NCBI GenBank assembly: GCA_025964055.1 | Contig: JAOPZP010000141.1 | Location: 1 to 8,955, forward strand | Length of the DNA: 8,955 nucleotides | Direction: 5' to 3' | DNA from: Conexibacter sp. | Lineage (GTDB): Bacteria > Actinomycetota > Thermoleophilia > Solirubrobacterales > Solirubrobacteraceae | Shown: positions 1 to 5,455 of the stretch, one piece after another | Numbering within the stretch: position 1 is the stretch's first letter | Layout of the letters: each line of letters begins with the position of its first letter | The notes under the pieces: generated by a model | The model's input: the letters and a program-made list of their open reading frames with translations, nothing else | What the model was told of the DNA's origin: nothing | Databases searched by the model: none | Position numbers and translations under genes: made by a program

Positions 1-609
1 GAGGACGTCGCCCGCCAGGCGCTGGAGCGTGGCATCACGCTCGGCGGCGAGGAGCGGGAGGTCGCCGTCCTGTTCGTCGACCTGGTCGGCTCCACCAAGC
101 TGGCCCACGACCGCCCGCCGACCGAGGTGGTGGACCTGCTCAACGACTTCTTCCGCGTCGTGGTCGACGCCGTCGACCGCGAGGGCGGCACGGTCAACAA
201 GTTCGTCGGCGACGCCGCGCTCTGCGTGTTCGGCGCGCCCCTCCCCCACGACGACGCCGCGGGCGGCGCGCTGCGGGCCGCCCGGACGCTGCGCCGCCGC
301 CTCGCCCAGGAGGTGCCCCAATGCGACGTCGGCATCGGCGTGTCGGCGGGCACCGCGGTCGCCGGCAACATCGGCGCATCGGAGCGCTACGAGTACACCG
401 TGATCGGCGACCCGGTCAACGAGGCCTCGCGCCTGACCGAGCTGGCCAAGCAGCACGACGAGCGCGTGCTGGCGTCCGAGGCCGCGGTGCAGCGCGCCGG
501 CGGCGGCGAGGCCGAGCACTGGGAGCTGGGGAGCACCGAGACGCTCCGCGGCCGAGCGAGCCCGACGCGCCTGGCCGCGCCCCGCGCCACCGCGGACGAG
601 CCTGCCTAG
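1..609 (+). CDS. Class III adenylate/guanylate cyclase, catalytic domain (5'-truncated by window edge)
   Basis: This is the C-terminal 202 residues of a class III nucleotidyl cyclase, which makes cAMP (or cGMP) from the triphosphate. The reading frame is open from base 1, so the N-terminal part lies outside the window. Numbering from the edge, the first metal-binding Asp is D27 in FVDLVGST. The base-contacting Lys is K67 and the second metal Asp is D71 in NKFVGD. The substrate-position residue is T133 in YTVIGDPVN, followed by N140 and R144 in the transition-state segment. Thr instead of Asp at the substrate position is known in class IIIb adenylate cyclases, so an active ATP cyclase is likely. 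The domain and the lead-in ARQALERG...GGEEREVAVLF strongly recall the mycobacterial Rv1318c/Rv3645 group, whose catalytic domain follows six membrane helices and a HAMP domain. That membrane part is inferred, not seen. The stop overlaps the stop of the convergent histidine kinase by four bases. Confidence 0.94.
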   Translation, partial: EDVARQALERGITLGGEEREVAVLFVDLVGSTKLAHDRPPTEVVDLLNDFFRVVVDAVDREGGTVNKFVGDAALCVFGAPLPHDDAAGGALRAARTLRRRLAQEVPQCDVGIGVSAGTAVAGNIGASERYEYTVIGDPVNEASRLTELAKQHDERVLASEAAVQRAGGGEAEHWELGSTETLRGRASPTRLAAPRATADEPA

Positions 610-1973
610 AACGTCACGGTGAAGCGCGCGCCGCCCAGCGGTGCGTCCTCGACCTGCACGCCCGCCCCGTGATGGCCGGCCTGCTGGGCCACGAGCGCGA
701 GGCCGAGGCCCGACCCCGGGCGGTCGGCGCCGTCGATCCGGGCGAACGGCGCGAAGATGCGCTCGCGCTCGGCGGGCGGGACGCCCGGCCCGTCGTCGTC
801 GACGTGCAGGACCGGGCCCGCGTCCCCATGCGCATCCAGCAGCGTGACGTCGACGCGACCGCCGCCGCCCCCGCGCCCGTGCCGCGCGGCGTTGGACACC
901 AAGTTCTCGACCAGCAGCCGCAGCCCGGGCTCCCAGCCCTCGACGATCACCGGCGTCTCGGGCAGCAGCGCGCTCAGCGCCAGCTCCGGATGGCGCGCCG
1001 CGGCGGCGGTCACGACGCCGTCGACCAGGTCGGCGAGGTCGACGTCGATGTGCTGCAGCGGGCCGGCGTCGCCTCGCGCGAGCGCCTGCAGTCCCTCGAG
1101 CAGGTCGACCATCCGGCGCTGCTGGTCCAGCGCGTCCTGCACCATCGCCCCGCGCCGCTCCGCGTCCAGCTCGGGGTGGCGGCGCAGCGTCGACAGCGTC
1201 GTCTGCACGCTGGTCAGCGGCGTGCGCAGCTCGTGGCCGGCGTCGGCGGCGAAGCGCCGCGTCGCGTCCAGCGCCCGCTCGCGGTCGGCGGCCGAGCGCC
1301 CAAGCCGCGCGAGCATCGCGTTGAAGCTCGTTGCCAGCGAGCGCAGCTCGCCCGGGCCATCGGCGGCGGGCACGCGGCGGTCGAGATCCTCGTCGCCGGC
1401 GACGCTCGAGGCGACCGCCTGCAGGCGCCGCAGCGGCCGCAGGACCAGCGACGTCAGCAGCCACACGGCCGCGCCGACCAGCACGAGCGCCGCGAGCGCC
1501 AGCACCGCGAGGCGCTCCTGCAGATGCGAGATGCGCTCGTCGACGCCGCGCAGGCTCGACACGACCTCCAGGCGCCCGAGCCCGCCGAGGTCGCGATCGT
1601 CGAGCGTGGTGACGTAGGCGCGGTAGCGCTGCCCGCCCGTGCTGAACGTCGAGAGGCCGCTGCGCAGCGGCGCCGGCCGGTCCGGCGGCGGCGCGCCCGT
1701 GTCGATCAGCGTCACCTTGCCGAGCTTGAGCCGCAACGAGCTGCCCGTGGCGCGCAGGACGGCGTCCAGGCGCGGGTCGGCCTCGGGCACCTCGTTCTGC
1801 ACGGCGGCCACGGCGGTGGGCCGTGACAGCTCCGCGGTGCGCTTGAGCCGGTCGTCCAGCGCCGAGCGCTCGGAGCGGTCGACCTCGGCGAACGCCAGCG
1901 CCCCCGCCACGGCCAGCGCCGCCGCGAGCACGAGCAGGACACCCAGGGTCAGGCGACCGCGAAGGCTGCGCAC
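606..1973 (-). CDS. HAMP-domain sensor histidine kinase (MprB-like)
   Basis: This 455-residue membrane sensor kinase is the partner of the adjacent response regulator. Helix TM1 is at about residues 8-29, an extracytoplasmic sensor loop at about 30-155, TM2 at about 156-178, and a HAMP linker from about 179 (LRPLRRL) to 226. The dimerisation/phosphoacceptor domain has the H-box FAADAGHELRTPLTSV with H247. The ATPase domain shows the N-box LVENLVSNAARHG (N357, N361), G1 DDDGPGVP (392-399) and G2 GSGLGLALV (420-428). All residues needed for an active HPK1-type kinase are present. The start is GTG at 1973, four bases after the regulator's stop; the open frame extends 29 codons further into the regulator gene, but that part is out-of-frame shadow. 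The spacing implies translational coupling. The sensor loop has no recognisable fold, so the signal is unknown. Order and domain style resemble MprAB, but orthology is not established. Confidence 0.95.
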   Translation of the reverse strand: MRSLRGRLTLGVLLVLAAALAVAGALAFAEVDRSERSALDDRLKRTAELSRPTAVAAVQNEVPEADPRLDAVLRATGSSLRLKLGKVTLIDTGAPPPDRPAPLRSGLSTFSTGGQRYRAYVTTLDDRDLGGLGRLEVVSSLRGVDERISHLQERLAVLALAALVLVGAAVWLLTSLVLRPLRRLQAVASSVAGDEDLDRRVPAADGPGELRSLATSFNAMLARLGRSAADRERALDATRRFAADAGHELRTPLTSVQTTLSTLRRHPELDAERRGAMVQDALDQQRRMVDLLEGLQALARGDAGPLQHIDVDLADLVDGVVTAAAARHPELALSALLPETPVIVEGWEPGLRLLVENLVSNAARHGRGGGGGRVDVTLLDAHGDAGPVLHVDDDGPGVPPAERERIFAPFARIDGADRPGSGLGLALVAQQAGHHGAGVQVEDAPLGGARFTVTF

Positions 1974-1977
1974 CGGC

Positions 1978-2670
1978 TCAGACTCGCAGGACGAAGCCGA
2001 TGCCGCGCACCGTGTGCAGCACGCGCGGCTCGCCGCCGGTCTCGAGCTTGCGCCGCACATAGCCGACGAAGACGTCGGCGACGTTCGTCCCCGGGTCGAA
2101 CGTGTAGCCCCAGACCTCCTCGTGCAGCCGCCGGCGGTCGAGCACCTCGCCCGGATGGCGCAGGAACAGCTGCAGCAGCTCGAACTCGCGCCGGGTCAGG
2201 TCGAGGTCGCGCTCGCCGCGCCGGGCGCTCCGGGTCCGCGGGTCCAGCCGCAGGTCGCCGACGGCCAGCGCCTCGTCCTCCCCGGCCGTGCGCCGGCGCA
2301 GCAGCGCGTGCAGCCGCGCGACCACCTCCTCCAGGGCGAACGGCTTGACCACGTAGTCGTCGGCGCCGGCCTGCAGGCCCCGGACGCGATCGTCGATCTC
2401 GTCGCGCGCCGACAGCACGCACACCGGCACCTGGTCGCCGCCGTGGCGCAGGCGCTTGAGCACCTCGAGGCCGTCGAGGTCGGGCATGTTGAGGTCCAAC
2501 AGGATGACGGCGGGATGGACGCGCGCGGCCGCCTCCAGCGCGGCGCGGCCGCCCGAGGCGGCCACGACCGAGAAGCCCTCGAGCTCGAGGCCGGCGGCAA
2601 CCGTGCGCCGGATCGCGGGATCGTCGTCGACCAACAGGACGACCGGCCCGGCCGGCGGCGCCTCATCCAC
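1978..2670 (-). CDS. OmpR/PhoB-family response regulator (MprA-like)
   Basis: This 230-residue DNA-binding response regulator acts as the output of the kinase encoded immediately downstream. The receiver domain (about 10-122) has the acidic pocket D15/D16, phosphoacceptor D59 (ILLDLNMP), switch S87 (VLSARD) and K109 (YVVKPF). A winged-helix DNA-binding domain follows at about 133-230, with LTRREFELLQLF, the recognition region VADVFVGYVRRKLE and the wing HTVRGIGFVLRV. The start is GTG at 2670; the nearby ATG at 2666 is out of frame. GAGGT at 2683-2679 sits eight bases upstream as a ribosome-binding site. The first eight bases overlap the end of the calcium-binding protein gene, and the kinase begins four bases after the stop, so the three genes form one tight operon. 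Regulators of this family bind 11-bp-spaced direct repeats, which is what the operon's upstream region contains. Confidence 0.96.
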   Translation of the reverse strand: MDEAPPAGPVVLLVDDDPAIRRTVAAGLELEGFSVVAASGGRAALEAAARVHPAVILLDLNMPDLDGLEVLKRLRHGGDQVPVCVLSARDEIDDRVRGLQAGADDYVVKPFALEEVVARLHALLRRRTAGEDEALAVGDLRLDPRTRSARRGERDLDLTRREFELLQLFLRHPGEVLDRRRLHEEVWGYTFDPGTNVADVFVGYVRRKLETGGEPRVLHTVRGIGFVLRV

Positions 2671-3130
2671 GCGCGACGACCTCGCAGTCGCCCGCGACGC
2701 GATCGCCAGCGTCGGCGGTCACGCGGTCGCGGCCGGCGCCGCAGCGGATCGTGTCGACCTCGCCGTCGCGCGCCGAGATCGCGTCGTTGCCGTTGCCGCC
2801 GATGATCGTGTCCTGCCCGGCGCCGCCGACGATGCGGTCGCGGCCGCTGCCGCCGAGCAGCAGGTCGTCGCCGGGGCCGCCTTTGATGATGTCGTTGCCC
2901 GCATCGCCGGCGATCGTGTCGTTGCCGGCGCCGCCGTTGAGCCGGTCGTCGCCCGCGCGCCCCTGGAGCGTGTCGTCGCCGGCGCGCCCGTCGATGGTGT
3001 CCGGGCCCGGCGTGCCGACCAGCGTGTCGGCCGCGCGTGTGCCCTGGAGGGTGTCGGCGACGGCCGCCGTCGCGCCGAACGCGAAGGGGACGGTGAGCAG
3101 CAGGACGGTGAGACGGCGGCGCATGGGCAT
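2663..3130 (-). CDS. Secreted RTX-type calcium-binding repeat protein (short paralogue)
   Basis: This 155-residue protein has a classical signal peptide, MPMRRR plus a hydrophobic stretch ending FGATAAVA, with probable cleavage near residue 25. Residues about 28-120 are RTX-like nonapeptide repeats of the type GGxGxDxxx (for example GGAGNDTIA, GGPGDDLLL, GGNGNDAIS). Such repeats bind Ca2+ in a parallel beta-roll outside the cell. The C-terminus has a cap beginning ARDGEVDTI with two cysteines (C130, C149), shared with the divergent gene at 3288. Start ATG 3130 or ATG 3124 (residue 3) cannot be separated; no Shine-Dalgarno is visible for either, so a very short leader is possible. The gene ends inside the response regulator's start, making it the first gene of the RR/HK operon. 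With no enzymatic domain, a structural, ion-sequestering or signal-sensing role is possible but unproven. Confidence 0.87.
   Translation of the reverse strand: MPMRRRLTVLLLTVPFAFGATAAVADTLQGTRAADTLVGTPGPDTIDGRAGDDTLQGRAGDDRLNGGAGNDTIAGDAGNDIIKGGPGDDLLLGGSGRDRIVGGAGQDTIIGGNGNDAISARDGEVDTIRCGAGRDRVTADAGDRVAGDCEVVARG
2679..2683 (-). promoter_or_regulatory. Ribosome-binding site supporting the GTG start of the response regulator
   Basis: Read on the minus strand, GAGGT occupies 2683-2679 and ends eight bases before the GTG at 2670. It lies inside the last codons of the upstream calcium-binding gene. It supports the GTG start over other candidates, and re-initiation after the overlapping TGA at 2665-2663 is likely. 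Confidence 0.6.
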
Positions 3131-3140
3131 GAGGATGACG

Positions 3141-3248
3141 CAGGTTCCCGCCGCGTCATCGCCTGCGGAGAGCCTCTCACGAATCTCTCATCGAGCGTGA
3201 GAGGTGCGTGAGAGCACCGTGGGAATCGCCTGGAGACCGGTGAACCTG
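3141..3248. repeat. Mirrored GAACCTG elements flanking the divergent control region
   Basis: CAGGTTC at 3141-3147 and GAACCTG at 3242-3248 are perfect reverse complements. They are centred at 3194.5, essentially the same axis as the heptamer array (3194). Each lies 26-27 bases outside the outer heptamer, reading towards its own gene. They could be the core-promoter part of two similar promoters, although they match the TANNNT -10 pattern poorly. Alternatively they could be remnants of an inverted duplication of the upstream region. Confidence 0.5.
3174..3225. promoter_or_regulatory. Symmetric tandem heptamer array, candidate OmpR-family operator
   Basis: Four heptamers are visible: CTCTCAC at 3174-3180, CTCTCAt at 3185-3191, GTGAGAG at 3197-3203 and GTGAGAG at 3208-3214. 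Within each pair the starts are exactly 11 bases apart (7-bp box plus 4-bp spacer), and the two pairs are mirror images about base 3194. A weaker fifth box, GTGGGAA (3219-3225, 5 of 7 matching), continues the 11-bp phase on the right. A 7+4 direct-repeat geometry is the known binding mode of PhoB/OmpR-type regulators. Such a regulator is encoded in the left-hand operon. Both RTX genes diverge from this site, so coordinate control of both and autoregulation of the RR/HK operon are inferred. Confidence 0.72.
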
Positions 3249-3270
3249 TCCGCAGCAACCACGACGCATC

Positions 3271-3276
3271 AGGAGG
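3271..3276 (+). promoter_or_regulatory. Strong ribosome-binding site of the long RTX gene
   Basis: AGGAGG, followed by AA, sits 11 bases before ATG 3288. It fixes that ATG as the start rather than the in-frame codon at 3204, which lies inside the heptamer array. The divergent partner gene lacks any comparable site, so the two promoters probably give leaders of different length. Confidence 0.8.
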
Positions 3277-3287
3277 AACGCGTTCAC

Positions 3288-4151
3288 ATGCAGCTTCGCA
3301 AGTCCATCATCGGCGCCACCGCGGCCCTGGCCCTCGTGCCGGCGGCCTCCGCGCTCGCCGCCACGATCGACGGCGGTCCGGGCAACGAGCGCCTGCGCGG
3401 CACGCAGGTCGCCGACACCATCAACGGCAACGGCGGCAACGACCGCATCTTCGGCCGCAACGGCGACGACCAGCTCAACGGCGGCGAGGGCAACGACCGC
3501 GTCTTCGGCGGCGGCGGGAACGACACGATCGCCGGCGTCCAGGGCAACGACTGGCTCAACGGCGGTGCAGGCGACGACGCCATCACCGGCGACGCCAACG
3601 CCACCGGCGACCTGACGTCGTTCGACCGGATCTTCGGCGGCTCCGGCAACGACACGCTCAAGGGCGGCGACTCGCGCGACGTCATCGCCGGCGGCAGCGG
3701 CAACGACACGTCCTTCGGCGAGAACGGCAACGACCGCATGGCCGGCGGCACCGGCGACGACGTCCAGGACGGCGGCCCGGGCAACGACACCATCTACGCC
3801 AACGTCGGCCAGGACACGTCCTCGGGCGGCGACGGCAACGACACGCTGTGGGCGCTGGCGCGCGGCGACGTCCATCCCGGCGCCGACGGCTCGGCCGACC
3901 AGGTCGGCGACACGCTCGACGGCGGCGCGGGCAACGACACGTTCCGCACCCGCGACGGCGAGGTCGACAAGATCACCTGCGGCGAGGGCAACGACCGCGC
4001 GCTGCTCGACCAGGTCGACGTCATCACCGACGCCACCGCCGCGAACCCGAACGGCTCGTGCGAGAAGGTCATCCGCAAGGCGCCGCGCAGCAACGACTCC
4101 AAGTCCGAGGACGCCCAGCAGGCGCCCAAGGACGCGAACGTCCAGTCGTAG
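3288..4151 (+). CDS. Secreted RTX-type calcium-binding repeat protein (long paralogue)
   Basis: This 287-residue protein starts with a signal peptide (MQLRKS, hydrophobic core, ALA at about 22-24). Residues about 28-220 are RTX-like glycine/aspartate nonapeptides such as GGEGNDRVF, GGGGNDTIA, GGSGNDTLK and GGPGNDTIY, interrupted by non-repeat inserts near 102-113 (NATGDLTSFDRI) and 201-208. The repeats should form a Ca2+-binding beta-roll after export. A cap beginning TRDGEVDKI with C231 and C258 matches the short paralogue and may form a disulfide. A polar tail (about 263-287) rich in K, S, D and Q follows and is absent from the paralogue. There is no protease, lipase or adhesin domain, and no type I secretion gene in the window. 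With an N-terminal signal peptide, Sec export is more likely than the classical RTX route. The gene diverges from the RR/HK operon across the heptamer array. Confidence 0.92.
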   Translation: MQLRKSIIGATAALALVPAASALAATIDGGPGNERLRGTQVADTINGNGGNDRIFGRNGDDQLNGGEGNDRVFGGGGNDTIAGVQGNDWLNGGAGDDAITGDANATGDLTSFDRIFGGSGNDTLKGGDSRDVIAGGSGNDTSFGENGNDRMAGGTGDDVQDGGPGNDTIYANVGQDTSSGGDGNDTLWALARGDVHPGADGSADQVGDTLDGGAGNDTFRTRDGEVDKITCGEGNDRALLDQVDVITDATAANPNGSCEKVIRKAPRSNDSKSEDAQQAPKDANVQS

Positions 4152-4157
4152 GCGGGA

Positions 4158-4205
4158 GGTGGGGACTGTCCCCAGAACGCAGGCGCGGTGGGGACAGTCC
4201 CCGCC
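4158..4205. repeat. REP-like double palindrome (GGGGAC-GTCCCC), possible terminator
   Basis: GGTGGGGACTGTCCCC (4158-4173) and GGTGGGGACAGTCCCC (4187-4202) are a 16-base direct repeat differing only at the central base, 29 bases apart. Each 13-base core is itself palindromic, and the two cores are exact reverse complements. The unit can therefore fold as two small hairpins or as one stem of about 16 bp (one G-T wobble) with a 16-base loop. There is no T-tract. It begins seven bases after the stop of the long RTX gene and could end that transcript. I recall similar TGGGGAC/GTCCCC intergenic repeats in other bacterial genomes, but copy number here cannot be judged from one window. Confidence 0.8.
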
Positions 4206-4232
4206 GCGCCCGTTTGCCAGCATCTGGCGTCG

Positions 4233-4766
4233 ATGTCGCCGCCGCCCCTGCGCCTGGAGCCGTTCGCCGAGGAGCACCTCGACGGCCTCGCGGCCATGCT
4301 CTTCGACCCCGACGTCCGGCGCTTCACCGGCTTCCCCGAGCCGCCCGACCCGACGTTCCCGCGGCGCTGGCTCGACAGCTACGAGGCCGGCCGCAGCGAC
4401 GGGACCCGCGAGGCCTTCGCCGGCGTCGACCCCGCCGGCCGCCTCCTCGGGCTGGCGCTGGCGCCGGTCATCCTCCCCGCGGCCCGCGAGGCGGAGCTGG
4501 GCTACGTCGTCGCCCCGACCGCCCGCGGCCAGGGCATCGGGACCGAGCTCCTGCGCCTGCTCACCCGCTGGGGCTTCGACCGGCTCGGCGCGCTGCGGCT
4601 GGCGCTGCAGATCGACGTCGACAACGGCGCCTCGCTCGAGGTCGCCCGCCGGTGCGGCTACCACCGCGAGGGCATCCGGCGCGACGCGTACGTCAAGCGC
4701 GGCCGGCGCGCCGACATGGTGCAGCTGTCGCGGCTGGCCTCCGACCCCGACGGCCAAGTGACCTAA
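4233..4766 (+). CDS. GNAT-family N-acetyltransferase (RimJ/RimL-like)
   Basis: This 177-residue protein has the fold signature of an acetyl-CoA-dependent N-acetyltransferase. The N-terminal strand LRLEPFAEEHLDGL is typical of the RimJ/RimL branch. Motif A is at 88-103 (ELGYVV...RGQGIG), with the pyrophosphate-binding loop R98-G103 and helix TELLRLLTRWGFD. Motif B is DVDNGASLEVARRCGYHREGIRR (about 128-150), with N131, S134 and the CGY turn. The acceptor could be a protein N-terminus, an amino sugar or a small amine; the sequence does not decide. ATG 4233 is preferred over GTG 4188, because the latter lies inside the REP-like repeat and would add 15 unrelated residues. No clear ribosome-binding site is seen. 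The TAA stop overlaps the stop of the convergent metalloprotease gene. Confidence 0.9.
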   Translation: MSPPPLRLEPFAEEHLDGLAAMLFDPDVRRFTGFPEPPDPTFPRRWLDSYEAGRSDGTREAFAGVDPAGRLLGLALAPVILPAAREAELGYVVAPTARGQGIGTELLRLLTRWGFDRLGALRLALQIDVDNGASLEVARRCGYHREGIRRDAYVKRGRRADMVQLSRLASDPDGQVT

Positions 4767-5416
4767 GCCACGGGGACCAGCGGCGCGCCCCACGACTCGA
4801 GGTCGCCGGGCGGCGGGACCTTGTAGCCGAGGTCGAGGTCGACGCCGATGTCGCGGGTCGCCCACTTGGCGAAGCTCTCGGCGAACCGCTCGCGCGTGTC
4901 GGCGCAGCCGCCCATCTTGGCCTGCTCGCAGCCGTAGCCCTGCGGGATGCCGGCGTCCAGTTGCCGGTGCAGGGCCGGGTCCACGAGGGCGAAGTCGATG
5001 ACGTGCCCCAGCTCGTGCAGGACGGTCCGGTCGATCCCGCGCTGGCCGTAGCGCTGGGCGACCACGACGAGGTTGACGGTCAGCGCGTACCGCGTCCCGA
5101 TCCCCTGCGTCGTGCCGGCGATGCCGCGCGCCGTCGTCGCGAAGTGCACGTCGACCAGGCCGTCGACCGCGCCGATCAGGCGCTGGGCCTCCGGCCGTGC
5201 GTGGCTGACGGCCAGCAGGAACAACGCACGATCGCTGGGGGCCGAGGCCGCGTCGAAGCGGAACGTCGCCGCCCGCTCCTGCGCGGTGACGTGGCCGACC
5301 TGGCGGCCCTCGGCCACCGTGCTCCTCGCGCTGTGCGAGCGCAGGCCGAACGCGACCAGCACGACGAGCCCGAGCACGAGCACGGGCGCCGACCAGGTCC
5401 GTGGACGATCCGGCAT
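4763..5416 (-). CDS. Membrane-anchored HExxH metalloprotease-like protein
   Basis: This 217-residue protein has a single N-terminal hydrophobic segment (about 10-25, SAPVLVLGLVVLVAFGL). It is not a lipoprotein signal, so the protein is probably anchored or exported with the rest outside. H134-E135-x-x-H138 (HELGHVIDF) is a zinc-protease motif. A downstream ERFAESFAKWA places E180 as the likely third zinc ligand, as in gluzincin-type enzymes. C163 and C171 could form a disulfide between these two sites. Start ATG 5416 is chosen because the hydrophobic anchor follows directly; the longer open frame upstream to 5854 is antisense shadow. AGGGG lies just before the ATG but unusually close. I do not recognise a named family, and substrate and activity are unknown. 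The gene is divergent from the small gene at 5456 across only 39 bases. Confidence 0.78.
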   Translation of the reverse strand: MPDRPRTWSAPVLVLGLVVLVAFGLRSHSARSTVAEGRQVGHVTAQERAATFRFDAASAPSDRALFLLAVSHARPEAQRLIGAVDGLVDVHFATTARGIAGTTQGIGTRYALTVNLVVVAQRYGQRGIDRTVLHELGHVIDFALVDPALHRQLDAGIPQGYGCEQAKMGGCADTRERFAESFAKWATRDIGVDLDLGYKVPPPGDLESWGAPLVPVA

Positions 5417-5442
5417 GTCCCCTGTATCGGCTGCCGAGGCGC

Positions 5443-5448
5443 TACTTT
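5443..5448 (+). promoter_or_regulatory. Candidate -10 element for a leaderless start at 5456
   Basis: TACTTT fits the actinobacterial -10 pattern TANNNT and ends seven bases before GTG 5456, so transcription would begin at or next to the start codon. GGAGG at 5449-5453 is too close to that GTG to act as a normal ribosome-binding site. No convincing -35 is seen. Confidence 0.4.
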
Positions 5449-5455
5449 GGAGGAA

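Noticed and set aside
321..1826. Long plus-strand open frame of about 500 codons antisense to the histidine kinase
   Set aside because: The product is Arg/Ala/Gly-rich with no domain, and it covers the clear coding frames of both the cyclase and the kinase. It is an open-frame artefact of high GC.
3362..3960. DNA-level tandem repeats in the long RTX gene, considered as a satellite or CRISPR-like array
   Set aside because: The periodicity is 27 bases with heavy variation and keeps the reading frame, so it is explained by the nonapeptide protein repeats.
4216..4228. Small inverted repeat GCCAG-CAT-CTGGC just before the GNAT start
   Set aside because: Five-base arms in GC-rich DNA are expected by chance, and nothing around it supports a site.
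4188..4232. Upstream GTG start for the GNAT gene
   Set aside because: It lies inside the REP-like repeat and would add MGTVPAAP-type residues encoded by the repeat, before a natural GNAT N-terminus at ATG 4233.
3177..4865. Minus-strand open frame of 562 codons covering the long RTX gene and the GNAT gene
   Set aside because: Low-complexity Val/Ala/Arg translation that mirrors the glycine/aspartate codons of the RTX repeats. The opposite strand has signal peptide, repeats, Shine-Dalgarno and a recognisable GNAT domain.
3848..5455. Plus-strand extension of the 5456-5800 frame upstream through the GNAT and protease genes
   Set aside because: The translation upstream of 5447 is Arg/Pro-rich shadow; only the last 114 residues look like a real protein.
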